Position numbers and translations under genes: made by a program
Part shown: one piece after another, positions 7,824-17,986 of the stretch
How the letters are laid out: every line of letters starts with the position of its first letter
How positions within the stretch are numbered: the first letter of the stretch is position 1
Notes under the pieces: generated by a model
What the model was told of the DNA's origin: nothing
Database searches by the model: none
Seen by the model: the letters and a program-made list of their open reading frames with translations, nothing else
Assembly (NCBI RefSeq): GCF_900021175.1
Contig: NZ_FCOP01000010.1
Span: forward strand, 568,940-632,939
Length of the DNA stretch: 64,000 nucleotides
Direction of reading: 5' to 3'
DNA from: Pseudenterobacter timonensis
Lineage (GTDB): Bacteria > Pseudomonadota > Gammaproteobacteria > Enterobacterales > Enterobacteriaceae

Positions 7824-9983
7824 ATGCTTTTTGGGTTTTTTCGTACGCTTTTTCGCGTACTTTTTCGTATCCAACTGACTGGCGATACCCGGGCGTTACG
7901 CGGCGAGCGCGTGATGATCGTGCCTAATCACGTCTCGTTTATCGACGGGATCCTGCTGGCACTCTTTTTGCCGGTACGCCCGGTGTTTGCGGTCTATACC
8001 TCTATCAGCCAGCAGTGGTATATGCGCTGGCTCGCGCCGCTTATCGATTTTGTACCGCTCGACCCCACGCGCCCGATGATGATTAAACATCTGGTGCGGC
8101 TGGTGGAGCAGGGGCGTCCCGTTGTGATTTTCCCGGAAGGGCGAATCTCCGTTACCGGGTCGCTGATGAAGATTTATGATGGCGCAGGCTTTGTGGCGGC
8201 CAAATCGGGCGCGACGGTCGTGCCGCTGCGCATTGAAGGGGCGGAGCTCACTTACTTTAGTCGCCTGAAAGGCCTGGTCAAACAGCGCCTCTTCCCCCGC
8301 ATCACCCTCCATCTTCTTCCCCCGACGCAGCTGCCGATGCCGGATGCGCCGCGCGCCCGCGAACGCCGCAAAATCGCCGGGGAGATGCTGCACCAGATCA
8401 TGATGGAAGCCCGTATGGCGGTGCGCCCCCGCGAAACGCTTTACGAATCGCTGCTCAGGGCGCAATCCCGCTACGGCGCCGGTAAGAACTGCATAGAAGA
8501 TATTAACTTTACGCCGGATAGCTACCGCAAGCTGCTGACCAAGACTCTCTTTGTCGGACGTATCCTTGAGAAATACAGCCAGCAGGGCGAGAAGATTGGC
8601 CTGATGCTGCCTAACGCTGGCATCAGCGCAGCGGTGATTTTCGGTGCCGTCTCTCGCGGGCGTATCCCGGCGATGATGAACTACACCGCCGGAATAAAAG
8701 GGTTAAGCAGTGCCATTACCGCCGCGCAGATCAACACTATCTTCACCTCCCGGCAGTTTCTGGAAAAAGGCAAACTCTGGCATCTGCCTGAGCAACTTAC
8801 CCAGGTGCGCTGGGTCTTTCTGGAGGATCTGAAAGCTGACGTCACGCTCGCGGACAAGCTGTGGATTTTCGCCCATCTGCTGGCGCCGCGTCTGGCGCAG
8901 GTGAAACAGCAGCCGGAAGATGATGCGGTGATCCTCTTTACCTCCGGCTCGGAAGGCCACCCGAAAGGAGTGGTGCATAGCCACAAAAGCCTGCTGGCGA
9001 ACGTAGAGCAGATCAAAACCATCGCCGACTTTACCGCCAATGACCGCTTTATGTCGGCGCTGCCGCTGTTCCACTCTTTCGGCCTGACCGTGGGACTTTT
9101 CACGCCGCTTCTGACTGGGGCGGAAGTCTTTCTTTACCCCAGCCCGCTGCACTATCGCATGGTGCCGGAACTGGTGTATGACCGTAACTGTACCGTACTG
9201 TTTGGTACCTCCACCTTTCTGGGCAACTATGCCCGTTTTGCCAACCCGTACGACTTTTACCGTCTGCGCTACGTGGTGGCGGGGGCTGAAAAGCTCCAGG
9301 AGAGCACCCGTCAGATCTGGCAGGATAAATTTGGCCTGCGCATTCTGGAAGGCTACGGCGTGACCGAATGCGCGCCGGTAGTCTCCATCAACGTGCCGAT
9401 GGCGGCGAAACCCGGCACGGTCGGGCGTATTCTGCCGGGCATGGATGCCCGCCTGCTGGCGGTGCCCGGCATTGATGAGGGCGGGCGCCTGCAGCTTAAG
9501 GGGCCAAACGTGATGAACGGCTATCTGCGGGTGGAAAACCCGGGCGTGCTGGAGCGGCCCACGGCGGAAAATGTCAACGGCGAAATGGAGCCCGGCTGGT
9601 ATGACACCGGGGACATCGTGCGATTTGATGAGCAGGGCTTTGTGCAGATCCAGGGGCGCGCCAAACGGTTCGCCAAAATCGCGGGCGAAATGGTCTCGCT
9701 GGAGATGGTCGAACAGCTTGCCACCGCGGTCTCGCCCGACAAAATGCACGCCACGGCGATCAAAACCGATGCGATCAAAGGGGAGGCGCTGGTGCTCTTT
9801 ACCACCGACAGCGAGCTTAAGCGGGAAAACCTGCTGCAGCATGCCCGCGCCAGCGGCGTGCCGGAGCTGGCGGTGCCGCGCGATATCCGCTATCTCAAAC
9901 AGCTGCCGCTGCTTGGCAGCGGTAAGCCCGATTTTGTCACGCTAAAAAGCATGGTTAATGAGGCGGAGCAGCCAGATGCGTGA
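7824..9983 (+). CDS. aas: Bifunctional 2-acyl-GPE acyltransferase / acyl-ACP synthetase
   Basis: Re-acylates lysophosphatidylethanolamine at the inner membrane, using fatty acid activated onto bound ACP. It is 719 residues, the same as E. coli Aas. The N-terminal PlsC-type acyltransferase domain has NHVSFID (His36, Asp41) and FPEGRIS; the C-terminal adenylate-forming domain has [21 protein letters not shown] and WYDTGDIV. Hydrophobic helices link them. AAAGGGAG precedes the ATG. The stop overlaps the start of lplT by 8 bp, making a two-gene operon of flippase and acyltransferase. Confidence 0.97.
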   Translation: MLFGFFRTLFRVLFRIQLTGDTRALRGERVMIVPNHVSFIDGILLALFLPVRPVFAVYTSISQQWYMRWLAPLIDFVPLDPTRPMMIKHLVRLVEQGRPVVIFPEGRISVTGSLMKIYDGAGFVAAKSGATVVPLRIEGAELTYFSRLKGLVKQRLFPRITLHLLPPTQLPMPDAPRARERRKIAGEMLHQIMMEARMAVRPRETLYESLLRAQSRYGAGKNCIEDINFTPDSYRKLLTKTLFVGRILEKYSQQGEKIGLMLPNAGISAAVIFGAVSRGRIPAMMNYTAGIKGLSSAITAAQINTIFTSRQFLEKGKLWHLPEQLTQVRWVFLEDLKADVTLADKLWIFAHLLAPRLAQVKQQPEDDAVILFTSGSEGHPKGVVHSHKSLLANVEQIKTIADFTANDRFMSALPLFHSFGLTVGLFTPLLTGAEVFLYPSPLHYRMVPELVYDRNCTVLFGTSTFLGNYARFANPYDFYRLRYVVAGAEKLQESTRQIWQDKFGLRILEGYGVTECAPVVSINVPMAAKPGTVGRILPGMDARLLAVPGIDEGGRLQLKGPNVMNGYLRVENPGVLERPTAENVNGEMEPGWYDTGDIVRFDEQGFVQIQGRAKRFAKIAGEMVSLEMVEQLATAVSPDKMHATAIKTDAIKGEALVLFTTDSELKRENLLQHARASGVPELAVPRDIRYLKQLPLLGSGKPDFVTLKSMVNEAEQPDA

Positions 9984-11169
9984 GTCAGTACACACTAACG
10001 TTTCACTCTGGTCGAAGGGAATGGTGGCGGTCACCGCCGCGCAGTTCCTTTCGGCGTTCGGAGATAACGCGCTGCTCTTTGCCACGCTGGCACTGCTGAA
10101 AGCGGAGTTTTACCCCGACTGGAGCCAGCCGATCCTGCAGATGGTGTTTGTGGGCGCTTACATCGTGTTTGCCCCCTTTGTCGGCCAGGTGGCGGACAGC
10201 TTCTCTAAAGGGCGGGTGATGATGTTCGCCAACGGCCTCAAGCTGCTGGGGGCGGCTAGCATCTGCTTCGGCGTTAATCCGTTTGTGGGCTATCTGCTGG
10301 TGGGGATTGGCGCGGCAGCTTATTCGCCAGCGAAGTACGGCATCCTCGGGGAGCTGACCACCGGCGATAAGCTGGTTAAAGCGAATGGGCTGATGGAGTC
10401 CTCAACCATCGCTGCGATCCTGCTGGGCTCGGTGGCGGGCGGCAAGCTGGCCGACTGGCATGTGCTGGCGGCTCTGGCCTTTTGCGCGGTGGCCTATGGC
10501 GGCGCGGTCATCGCTAACCTCTTTATTCCGAAGCTTCCCGCGGCCCGTCCCGGTCAGTCATGGCGTTTCACTCCGATGACCGCCAGCTTCTTCAGCGCCT
10601 GCCGCGTGCTGTGGCGCAACGGCGAAACTCGCTTCTCGTTGATGGGCACCAGTCTTTTCTGGGGGGCGGGCGTCACGCTGCGCTTTTTGCTGGTGCTGTG
10701 GGTGCCGGTGGCGCTTGGACTTACCGACAACGCCACGCCGACCTACCTGAATGCGATGGTGGCGGTAGGGATCGTCGTCGGGGCGGGCGCCGCCGCGAAG
10801 CTGGTGACGCTGGAGAGCGTGGCCCGCTGTATGCCCGCCGGGATCCTGATTGGCGTGGTGGTCACTTTCTTCTCCTTGCAGCACGCGCTGCTCCCTTCTT
10901 ACGCGTTGCTCGTTCTGGTGGGGATCCTGGGCGGGTTCTTCGTGGTGCCGCTCAACGCGCTGCTGCAGGAACGCGGTAAACAGACCGTTGGCGCCGGTAA
11001 CGCGATTGCGGTGCAGAATCTCGGTGAAAACACCGCCATGCTTTTGATGCTGGGAATCTTTTCGCTGGCTATTAAGGCAGGGGTATCGGTGGTGGGGACA
11101 GGGATCGGATTTGGTGTGCTGTTTGCGCTGTCGATTGCCGGTCTGTGGATCTGGCAGCGTCGCCGCTAG
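9976..11169 (+). CDS. lplT: Lysophospholipid transporter LplT
   Basis: Major-facilitator protein of 397 residues that flips lyso-phosphatidylethanolamine across the inner membrane to Aas. About 12 hydrophobic helices are evident, beginning [20 protein letters not shown]. The start at 9976 (MRESVHTN) lies inside the end of aas and agrees with the E. coli length; an upstream in-frame GTG at 9958 is less likely. The translational overlap with aas suggests coupling and supports the shared job. Confidence 0.95.
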   Translation: MRESVHTNVSLWSKGMVAVTAAQFLSAFGDNALLFATLALLKAEFYPDWSQPILQMVFVGAYIVFAPFVGQVADSFSKGRVMMFANGLKLLGAASICFGVNPFVGYLLVGIGAAAYSPAKYGILGELTTGDKLVKANGLMESSTIAAILLGSVAGGKLADWHVLAALAFCAVAYGGAVIANLFIPKLPAARPGQSWRFTPMTASFFSACRVLWRNGETRFSLMGTSLFWGAGVTLRFLLVLWVPVALGLTDNATPTYLNAMVAVGIVVGAGAAAKLVTLESVARCMPAGILIGVVVTFFSLQHALLPSYALLVLVGILGGFFVVPLNALLQERGKQTVGAGNAIAVQNLGENTAMLLMLGIFSLAIKAGVSVVGTGIGFGVLFALSIAGLWIWQRRR

Positions 11170-11177
11170 TCGCAATG

Positions 11178-11202
11178 GCCCAGCGGCGCTCTGCCGCCGG
11201 GC
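11178..11202. terminator. Possible bidirectional terminator between lplT and tas
   Basis: GCCCAGCGGC-GCTCT-GCCGCCGGGC forms a 10-bp stem with one mismatch between two convergent genes; T-tracts are weak on both sides. Confidence 0.45.
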
Positions 11203-11210
11203 ATCTTCTG

Positions 11211-12251
11211 TTACGGTGCCGGATAGGTATAGACCTGATGCACCGCTTCAATCTCCTCTAATACCGCTTCGCTTAAGGTCAGATTAAAACTGTCGATATT
11301 GGTTTTAAGCTGTTGAAGCGTTGTCGCGCCCAGCAGGGTGCTGGCGACAAAGGGCTGGCGGCGGACAAAAGCCAGCGCCATCTGGGCCGGATCGAGGCCG
11401 TGGCGTCTGGCGATATCCACATAGGCCGCCACCGCTTTTTGCGTCTGTTCGCCGCTATAGCGGGTGAAACGACTAAACAGCGTATTTCGCGCCCCGGCGG
11501 GTTTCGCGCCGTTAAGGTATTTCCCGGTGAGGGTGCCAAAACCGAGGCATGAGTAGGCCAGCAGCTCCACCCCCTCATACTGGGAGACTTCCGCCAGGCC
11601 CACCTCGTAGCTGCGGTTCAGCAGGCTGTAGGGGTTCTGAATGGTGACGATGCGCGGCAGATCGTGTTTATCCGCCAGATGCAGGTAACGCATCACCCCA
11701 AACGCCGTCTCGTTGGAGACGCCAATATAGCGAATTTTACCGGCGCGCTGGCACTCTGTTAACGCTTCAAGGGTTTCAAGCAGGCTAACCACCGGCGCGC
11801 TGTCGCTCCAGCTGTATCCCAGCTTGCCAAAACAGTTGGTCGAACGCTGCGGCCAGTGAACCTGGTAGAGATCGAGGTAGTCGGTTTGCAGGCGCTTAAG
11901 GCTGGCATCCAGCGCTTCGCGAATATTTTTGCGATCCAGGATCTGGTTTGAGCGGATACCGTTGTCATTGTTGCGCGCCGGGCCGCTCACTTTGGAGGCG
12001 ATAACCAGCTTTTCGCGGTTGCCGCGTTTTGCCAGCCAGTTGCCGACATAAGTTTCGGTTAGTCCCTGCGTTTCAGGGCGCGGCGGCACCGGATACATCT
12101 CGGCGACGTCGATAAGGTTAATGCCCTGGCTGACGGCGTAGTCCAGTTGAGCATGCGCATCGGCTTCGCTGTTTTGTTCACCAAACGTCATCGTGCCCAG
12201 CCCTAACTGGCTGATTTCCAGCGTGCTGAGGGGAATACGGTGATAATGCAT
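11211..12251 (-). CDS. tas: Aldo/keto reductase Tas
   Basis: NADP-dependent aldo-keto reductase family protein of 346 residues, the E. coli Tas length. Tas was found in E. coli as a suppressor of tyrosine auxotrophy under starvation; its physiological substrate is unclear. The catalytic tetrad is visible as Asp48 (INLIDVAE), Tyr53, Lys87 (IASKVSG) and His132 (YQVHWPQR). The barrel ends with a family-typical cofactor segment, TLLGATTLQQLKTNID. AAGGAAG lies before the ATG. It is followed on the same strand upstream by ygdR and mutH, each with its own signals. Confidence 0.95.
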   Translation of the reverse strand: MHYHRIPLSTLEISQLGLGTMTFGEQNSEADAHAQLDYAVSQGINLIDVAEMYPVPPRPETQGLTETYVGNWLAKRGNREKLVIASKVSGPARNNDNGIRSNQILDRKNIREALDASLKRLQTDYLDLYQVHWPQRSTNCFGKLGYSWSDSAPVVSLLETLEALTECQRAGKIRYIGVSNETAFGVMRYLHLADKHDLPRIVTIQNPYSLLNRSYEVGLAEVSQYEGVELLAYSCLGFGTLTGKYLNGAKPAGARNTLFSRFTRYSGEQTQKAVAAYVDIARRHGLDPAQMALAFVRRQPFVASTLLGATTLQQLKTNIDSFNLTLSEAVLEEIEAVHQVYTYPAP

Positions 12252-12324
12252 TGCCAGCTTCCTTAATAAGAAGGATTTTAGGGTCTATAAACATGGCAGA
12301 GGGGAGAGAAAAGGGGAAGAGGAA

Positions 12325-12353
12325 AAGAGAAAAAGGTCAGCAAGCGGCTGACC
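12325..12353 (-). terminator. ygdR terminator
   Basis: On the minus strand GGTCAGC-CGCTT-GCTGACC is followed by TTTTTCTCTTTT, 10 bp past the ygdR stop. Confidence 0.75.
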
Positions 12354-12362
12354 TGGAAAATA

Positions 12363-12581
12363 TTAGCGTTCGATAATCTGGGAAACGTCGTCGCGGTTAA
12401 TCTGCATTTTATTGCCCTGCAGATCTTCATAGCTGACCAGGCCGGTATCATCATCTACCTGGGGTTTACCGTCGGTCAAAATCATACGGCCATCTTTGGT
12501 TGCCATGACGTAGTCGCTGCTACAGCCTGAAACGACACACGCTAAACCCACCGCTGAGATTAAGACTGCCCATTTTTTCAT
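12363..12581 (-). CDS. ygdR: YgdI/YgdR-family small lipoprotein (DUF903)
   Basis: A 72-residue predicted lipoprotein of unknown function. The signal peptide [20 protein letters not shown] ends in a lipobox with the modified Cys at about 20. The rest is a small SH3-like DUF903 domain with [13 protein letters not shown] and [12 protein letters not shown] at 12581 is chosen because it begins a proper signal peptide and matches E. coli YgdR in length; the frame stays open upstream but without such a start. A paralogue, ygdI, is at 39882. It sits between tas and mutH with its own terminator. Confidence 0.93.
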   Translation of the reverse strand: MKKWAVLISAVGLACVVSGCSSDYVMATKDGRMILTDGKPQVDDDTGLVSYEDLQGNKMQINRDDVSQIIER

Positions 12582-12709
12582 CGTTATTGTCCTCACCTGG
12601 CTTATATTCAAACAGAGTGTAGTAATAACCCGATATGCGGTGATGAGAAAGTAGTTAAATCTTAAAAAACGGCAATTTATGTTTGATATCACACACTCTT
12701 CGTATGAAA

Positions 12710-13402
12710 TTATGTTTTTATCAGGAAATGTCGGGCCAATAATGCGCCGGTGAAGTTCTTTTTCAGATAAAAACCGCGGGGCAGCGTCAGTATCGGTTCG
12801 CCGTGCGCGCCGATGGCCTCGGTCAGCGCTTTGCTGTTGGCGGCTTTCGGACGCAGCTGTAACACCTCCCCGTGGCGCGCGGTGATGCGCTCAACCTGGC
12901 CCAGCACAATCATATCCATCAGCTCTTCCCAGTCCTGGCTGAGCTGGCGCTCCTCCTCTTCATTAGGGCTCCAGAGCAGGGGCGTGCCAACGCGCCGGTC
13001 CGCCAGCGGGATCTGCCGCTCACCTTCTACCGGCACCCAGAGTACGCGTCTGAGCTTGTGGCGCACGTGGCTGCTCTCCCAGGTGACGCCGCTGTTGCCG
13101 GTCAGCGGCGCTACGCAGACGAATGTCGTCTCCAGCGGCCTGCCCAGGCTGTCGATCGGGATCGTTTTTAACTCTACGCCAAGCGCGGCAAAATCCTGTT
13201 CCGGTTTGCTGCCAGCGCTGGCGCCCAGCCAGCGCTCCAGCAGAACGCCGATCCAGCCTTTATCACGCCGGAGATCCAACGGAACCGGCAGACCTGCCAG
13301 CGCCGCCAGTTCGCCCAGCGTATACCCCGCCAGCCGCTGCGCCTGGTGCAGCAGCTGCGCTTCAGTCGTGGGAGGAGAGAGGAGGGGAGCAAGCGGAAGC
13401 AT
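12710..13402 (-). CDS. mutH: DNA mismatch-repair endonuclease MutH
   Basis: Nicks the unmethylated strand at hemimethylated GATC sites when activated by MutS-MutL. It has 230 residues (E. coli 229). The catalytic triad of the type-II restriction fold is in place: Asp70 in EQDFAALGV, then Glu77 and Lys79 in VELKT. Other conserved parts are [19 protein letters not shown] and [16 protein letters not shown] at 13402 has AAAGAGAT upstream. The presence of MutH implies a Dam-directed repair system in the host. It is divergent from rppH across the DARS2 interval. Confidence 0.97.
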   Translation of the reverse strand: MLPLAPLLSPPTTEAQLLHQAQRLAGYTLGELAALAGLPVPLDLRRDKGWIGVLLERWLGASAGSKPEQDFAALGVELKTIPIDSLGRPLETTFVCVAPLTGNSGVTWESSHVRHKLRRVLWVPVEGERQIPLADRRVGTPLLWSPNEEEERQLSQDWEELMDMIVLGQVERITARHGEVLQLRPKAANSKALTEAIGAHGEPILTLPRGFYLKKNFTGALLARHFLIKT

Positions 13403-13590
13403 AGACGATCTCTTTGGTTAAAAATTAAGCAATGAAAAGCGGCCTTGTGGACAGAGTTTATCTTTTTCTGAACAGCTGTGACAGCGCTATGATTTACATG
13501 GTTTTTTCGGAGATTTCTCAGCGCCTTTTTTCCCACAACAACGGGTTGTTCAAATCTGGTCACTGACAATGAACAGGATCTTACACCATG

Positions 13591-13599
13591 TTATCCACA
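13591..13599 (+). promoter_or_regulatory. DnaA box (perfect)
   Basis: TTATCCACA, full match to the high-affinity DnaA box. Degenerate boxes in the reverse sense follow within 30 bp, which resembles the compact core of a DARS element. Confidence 0.8.
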
Positions 13600-13709
13600 G
13601 AAAAATGGGATAACTGGGAATAACCCCCACTACTGGTTTGATTTACAGCCTTGACGTGGGACGAAAATCGAATTTTCAGACAAATTGTGCCTAACTTATT
13701 GGCACAATC

Positions 13710-13718
13710 TGTGGATAA
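13710..13718 (-). promoter_or_regulatory. DnaA box (perfect, reverse)
   Basis: TGTGGATAA, the reverse complement of TTATCCACA, 119 bp from the first perfect box in the same gene-free interval. Confidence 0.75.
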
Positions 13719-13760
13719 AACCGACGTTGCTCGATCTTTCATCACTACAACGATCCCTGA

Positions 13761-13776
13761 TGTGATGGAGGTCACA
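13761..13776. promoter_or_regulatory. CRP-type palindrome inside DARS2 interval
   Basis: TGTGATGGAGGTCACA has both consensus half-sites of a CRP site (TGTGA, 6-bp spacer, TCACA). It lies between DnaA boxes and over 300 bp upstream of rppH, too far for simple promoter activation of that gene. Confidence 0.55.
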
Positions 13777-14084
13777 TTAAACCACTAAAGGCGAAATAAA
13801 ATCTGTCTAACCTTATGAAATATAGCGCTTTGATTTTACGTTCTTGTCTGTGGGAAAATGTGTTCACAAGGGTTGTCCATCGCTAATTCCATACTTTTTC
13901 ACAAGTATATCCACAGAAAAGGTGAATAAAATCGAGTCTGGAGGGGCTTATCTGTTTATAACTCGGCTGATAATTGTGAGTTATTCAATTGTTATCCGGT
14001 TATGGCGCGGTAAGAGAGTGGTTTACCGCCTCCCTGGAGTGTGAAACAATCATTTATATATAAAGTTTAGTTTGGGGTAGTCCG

Positions 14085-14615
14085 GTGATTGATGACGATG
14101 GCTACCGCCCGAATGTCGGTATCGTAATTTGTAATCGTCAGGGTCAGGTAATGTGGGCAAGACGATATGGTCAACACTCGTGGCAGTTCCCGCAGGGCGG
14201 GATTAACCCGGGGGAGTCCGCAGAGCAGGCGATGTACCGGGAGCTGTTCGAAGAGGTCGGTTTACACCGCAAGGATGTGCGTATCCTTGCTTCGACCCGC
14301 AACTGGTTGCGTTACAAATTACCGAAACGTTTGGTGCGTTGGGACACAAAGCCGGTATGTATCGGCCAGAAACAAAAATGGTTTCTTCTGCAATTGGTGA
14401 GCAACGATTCGGAAATTAATATGCAAACCAGCAGTACGCCAGAATTTGATGGCTGGCGCTGGGTGAGCTATTGGTATCCCGTTCGTCAGGTCGTGTCTTT
14501 TAAACGCGATGTTTACCGCAGGGTGATGAAAGAATTTGCTGGCGTCGTGATGGCGCTTCAGGAGACCACTCCGAAGCCGCAAAGCGCGCCAGCCTGGCGA
14601 CGTAAAAGAGGTTAA
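14085..14615 (+). CDS. rppH: RNA pyrophosphohydrolase RppH
   Basis: Removes pyrophosphate from the 5' end of primary transcripts, which triggers RNase E-dependent mRNA decay. It has 176 residues, the same as E. coli RppH. The Nudix box spans residues 38-60 ([22 protein letters not shown]), with the metal-binding glutamates at 53, 56 and 57. The start is [17 protein letters not shown] matches E. coli exactly. ptsP follows after 12 bp, so the two are probably co-transcribed. Confidence 0.97.
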   Translation: MIDDDGYRPNVGIVICNRQGQVMWARRYGQHSWQFPQGGINPGESAEQAMYRELFEEVGLHRKDVRILASTRNWLRYKLPKRLVRWDTKPVCIGQKQKWFLLQLVSNDSEINMQTSSTPEFDGWRWVSYWYPVRQVVSFKRDVYRRVMKEFAGVVMALQETTPKPQSAPAWRRKRG

Positions 14616-14627
14616 GCTACGCACATC

Positions 14628-16874
14628 ATGCTCACCCGCCTGCGAGAAATAGTAGAAAAGGTGGCCAGTGCGCCGCGTCTGAACGAGGCGCTGAACATTC
14701 TGGTCACCGAGATCTGCCTTGCGATGGAAACGGAGGTCTGCTCGGTCTATCTGGCCGATCACGACAGGCGTTGTTACTACCTGATGGCGACCCGCGGCTT
14801 AAAAAAGCCGCGCGGGCGTACCGTTGCGCTCGCCTTTGATGAGGGTATCGTCGGTCTGGTAGGGCGGCTGGCAGAGCCTATCAACCTTGCCGACGCGCAA
14901 AAGCACCCCAGCTTTAAATATATCCCGTCCGTAAAAGAAGAACGCTTCCGCGCCTTTCTGGGGGTGCCGATTATTCAGCGGCGCCAGCTCCTGGGCGTGC
15001 TGGTGGTACAGCAGCGTGAGCTGCGCCAGTATGATGAAAGCGAAGAATCCTTCCTCGTTACGCTTGCCACCCAGATGGCGGCGATCCTCTCTCAGTCTCA
15101 GCTTGCCGCGCTGTTTGGTCAGTTCCGGCATACCCGGATTCGGGCGCTTCCTGCCTCGCCGGGGGTGGCTATTGCCGAAGGCTGGATGGATGCCACGCTG
15201 CCGCTGATGGAGCAGGTCTATGAGGCCTCTACGCTCGACACCTCCCGCGAGCGCGAGCGGCTGACCGGCGCGCTGGAAGAGGCGGCGGGGGAGTTTCGTC
15301 GTTACAGCAAGCGTTTTGCCGCCGGCGCGCAGAAAGAGACGGCGGCAATCTTCGATCTCTATTCACATCTGCTCTCAGATGCCCGCCTGCGGCGCGAACT
15401 TTTCTCTGAAGTTGATAAAGGTTCGGTTGCAGAGTGGGCGGTTAAGAAGGTCATTGAAAAGTTTGCCGAGCAGTTTGCCGCCTTAACGGATGGCTACCTG
15501 AAAGAGCGGGCGGGCGATCTGCGTACGCTCGGCCAGCGACTGCTGTTCCATCTGGATGATACCGTTCAGGGTGCCAATGCCTGGCCTGAACGCTTTGTGC
15601 TGATAGCGGATGAGCTTTCCGCGACGACGCTTGCTGAGCTGCCGCAGGACAGGCTGGCAGGCGTCGTGGTCCGCGACGGCGCCGCGAACTCCCACGCGGC
15701 GATCATGGTTCGTGCGCTTGGCATTCCCACGGTGATGGGGGCCGATATCCAGCCTTCGGTGCTCCACCGGCGCACCGTAGTGGTGGACGGCTATCGCGGC
15801 GAGCTGCTGGTCGATCCTGAGCCGGTGCTGCTGCAGGAGTACCAGCGTCTTATCAGCGAAGAGAACGAGCTGAGCAAACTGGCGGAGGATGACGTTAACC
15901 TGCCCGCCCAGCTGAAAAGCGGCGAGCGGGTGAAGGTGATGCTCAACGCGGGGCTGAGTCCTGAACATGAGGAGAAGCTCGGCAGCCGTATTGACGGTAT
16001 CGGCCTTTATCGTACTGAAATTCCCTTTATGCTGCAGAGCGGCTTCCCCTCGGAAGAGGAGCAGGTGGCGCAGTATCAGGGAATGTTGCAGATGTTCAAC
16101 GATAAACCGGTCACGCTACGCACCCTTGACGTCGGGGCGGATAAGCAGCTGCCTTACATGCCGATCAGCGAAGAGAACCCCTGTCTTGGCTGGCGCGGGA
16201 TCCGCATCACCCTTGATCAGCCGGAGATCTTCCTGATCCAGGTGCGTGCCATGCTGCGCGCCAACGCGGCAACCGGGAATCTCAGTATTCTGCTGCCGAT
16301 GGTCACCAGCCTTGATGAGGTTGACGAAGCGCGTCGCCTCATCGAGCGTGCCGGACGAGAAGTGGAGGAGATGATTGGCTACGCTATCCCGAAACCTCGT
16401 CTGGGGGTGATGCTGGAAGTGCCGTCAATGGTCTTTATGCTCCCGCAGCTGGCCAGTCGCGTCGACTTTATCTCTGTCGGCACCAACGATCTGACCCAGT
16501 ACATTCTGGCGGTGGATCGTAACAACACGCGGGTGGCGAATATTTACGATAGTCTCCATCCGGCTATGCTGCGGGCGCTGGCGATGATCGCCCAGGAGGC
16601 GGAGCGTAATGGCATCGATCTGCGCTTATGCGGTGAGATGGCGGGGGATTCCATGTGCGTCGCGCTACTCATCGGGCTGGGTTATCGTCACCTCTCCATG
16701 AATGGCCGTTCGGTGGCGCGTGTAAAATATCTGCTGCGCCATATCGACCATGCGGATGCACACGCCCTGGCGACGCGCTGCCTTGAGGCGCAGATGGCCG
16801 CCGAGGTACGCCACCAGGTCGCCGCCTTTATGGAGCGCCGCGGTATGGGCGGTCTTATCCGCGGCGGTCGTTAA
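14628..16874 (+). CDS. ptsP: PtsP, phosphoenolpyruvate-protein phosphotransferase (EI-Ntr)
   Basis: First enzyme of the nitrogen-related phosphotransferase system. It takes phosphate from PEP and passes it to NPr and then EIIA-Ntr, controlling K+ transport and other processes. It has 748 residues as in E. coli. An N-terminal GAF domain (about 1-160, senses glutamine in E. coli) precedes the EI body, with the phospho-accepting His in GAANSHAAIMVRALGIP (about residue 356) and the PEP-binding barrel carrying FISVGTNDLTQY and RLCGEMAGD. It is 12 bp downstream of rppH. Confidence 0.97.
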   Translation: MLTRLREIVEKVASAPRLNEALNILVTEICLAMETEVCSVYLADHDRRCYYLMATRGLKKPRGRTVALAFDEGIVGLVGRLAEPINLADAQKHPSFKYIPSVKEERFRAFLGVPIIQRRQLLGVLVVQQRELRQYDESEESFLVTLATQMAAILSQSQLAALFGQFRHTRIRALPASPGVAIAEGWMDATLPLMEQVYEASTLDTSRERERLTGALEEAAGEFRRYSKRFAAGAQKETAAIFDLYSHLLSDARLRRELFSEVDKGSVAEWAVKKVIEKFAEQFAALTDGYLKERAGDLRTLGQRLLFHLDDTVQGANAWPERFVLIADELSATTLAELPQDRLAGVVVRDGAANSHAAIMVRALGIPTVMGADIQPSVLHRRTVVVDGYRGELLVDPEPVLLQEYQRLISEENELSKLAEDDVNLPAQLKSGERVKVMLNAGLSPEHEEKLGSRIDGIGLYRTEIPFMLQSGFPSEEEQVAQYQGMLQMFNDKPVTLRTLDVGADKQLPYMPISEENPCLGWRGIRITLDQPEIFLIQVRAMLRANAATGNLSILLPMVTSLDEVDEARRLIERAGREVEEMIGYAIPKPRLGVMLEVPSMVFMLPQLASRVDFISVGTNDLTQYILAVDRNNTRVANIYDSLHPAMLRALAMIAQEAERNGIDLRLCGEMAGDSMCVALLIGLGYRHLSMNGRSVARVKYLLRHIDHADAHALATRCLEAQMAAEVRHQVAAFMERRGMGGLIRGGR

Positions 16875-16928
16875 CCTCGCTCTTCTGCCTTCAGTAAGAG
16901 TAAAAGCCCTCCTCTGGCTCGGTCTGTT

Positions 16929-16951
16929 CCCTCTCCCCTGCGGGGAGAGGG
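16929..16951. repeat. Dispersed GC-rich palindrome between ptsP and lgt
   Basis: CCCTCTCCCC-TGC-GGGGAGAGGG, a perfect 10-bp inverted repeat. The same arms occur at 42910-42932 and 43054-43076, so this is a copy of a dispersed intergenic repeat. It may also act as a stem after ptsP. Confidence 0.7.
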
Positions 16952-17104
16952 CCCCCTCCGGGCTTATACACATCTTTTACATCACAGCGCATCACCTGCG
17001 CCCGCCTTGTGCTATGATTCGCACCTTTGGAGCGCGGACAAAACCGCGTGCGCTTAACTACCGCTGTCCACTTTCGGCGGAATAACAAGAGCTTGTGGTG
17101 ACAG

Positions 17105-17980
17105 ATGAATAGTGGTTATCTGCATTTTCCGGACTTCGATCCGGTTCTTTTTTCCATCGGCCCCGTTTCGCTTCACTGGTACGGCCTGATGTATCTTGTC
17201 GGCTTCGTCTTTGCCATGTGGCTGGCAGGCCGTCGCGCCAGCCGTCCGGGTAGTGGATGGACGAAAAACGAAGTTGAAAATCTGCTCTACGCCGGCTTCC
17301 TCGGCGTCTTCCTGGGTGGACGTATCGGCTACGTGCTGTTTTACAATTTGCCGGTTTTCCTCAGCGATCCGCTCTATCTGTTCCGCGTCTGGGACGGCGG
17401 CATGTCCTTCCATGGCGGCCTGATTGGCGTCATCCTGGTAATGGTCATCTTTGCTAAACGCACGAAACGCCACTTCTTCCAGGTGTCAGATTTTATTGCT
17501 CCCCTGATCCCGTTTGGGCTTGGCGCGGGGCGTCTGGGTAACTTCATTAACGGTGAACTGTGGGGACGCGTCGATCCTGGCTTCAGGTTTACCATGCTCT
17601 TCCCGGGCTCGCGGGCAGAAGATATGGCGCTGCTGCCATCACACCCGGAGTGGCAGTCGATCTTTGATACCTACGGCGTACTGCCGCGCCACATGTCACA
17701 GCTTTACGAGCTGGCGCTGGAAGGCGTGGTGCTGTTTATCATCCTCAATCTCTTTATCCGCAAGCCGCGCCCAATGGGGGCCGTATCGGGTCTCTTCCTG
17801 ATTGGTTATGGCGCGTTTCGTATCATCGTGGAGTTCTTCCGCCAGCCGGATGCGCAGTTTACCGGCGAATGGGTACAGTACATCAGCATGGGGCAGATTC
17901 TCTCCATCCCGATGATCGTCGCGGGCGCAATTATGATGATTTGGGCGTATCGTCGTCGTCCACAGCAACAGCTTTCCTGA
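17105..17980 (+). CDS. lgt: Prolipoprotein diacylglyceryl transferase
   Basis: Inner-membrane enzyme for the first lipoprotein modification: it moves diacylglycerol from phosphatidylglycerol to the lipobox cysteine. It has 291 residues, as in E. coli, with about seven membrane helices. Conserved parts are HWYGLMYL near the start, GGMSFHGGL (catalytic His region) and the Lgt signature [16 protein letters not shown] with its essential arginine. Six bases separate it from thyA, an operon kept across enterobacteria. The lipoproteins YgdR, YgdI and MltA of this window are among its predicted substrates. Confidence 0.98.
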   Translation: MNSGYLHFPDFDPVLFSIGPVSLHWYGLMYLVGFVFAMWLAGRRASRPGSGWTKNEVENLLYAGFLGVFLGGRIGYVLFYNLPVFLSDPLYLFRVWDGGMSFHGGLIGVILVMVIFAKRTKRHFFQVSDFIAPLIPFGLGAGRLGNFINGELWGRVDPGFRFTMLFPGSRAEDMALLPSHPEWQSIFDTYGVLPRHMSQLYELALEGVVLFIILNLFIRKPRPMGAVSGLFLIGYGAFRIIVEFFRQPDAQFTGEWVQYISMGQILSIPMIVAGAIMMIWAYRRRPQQQLS

Positions 17981-17986
17981 GGAACC

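Larger units (their letters stand above)
13560..14020. other. DARS2, DnaA-reactivating chromosomal locus
   Basis: The mutH-rppH interval (682 bp) has no gene. In E. coli this exact interval holds DARS2, a non-coding site that turns ADP-DnaA back to ATP-DnaA with help from IHF and Fis. Seen here: a perfect DnaA box TTATCCACA at 13591-13599, a perfect box in the other orientation at 13710-13718, an 8/9 box at 13907-13915, and weaker ones (TGGGATAA, TGGGAATAA) just after the first. The limits given are approximate. Identity rests on synteny plus boxes; IHF and Fis sites could not be placed with confidence. Confidence 0.8.

Noticed and set aside
13844-14044. 66-codon frame inside the DARS2 interval
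   Set aside because: Overlaps DnaA-box DNA and the rppH leader, with no ribosome site or family likeness.
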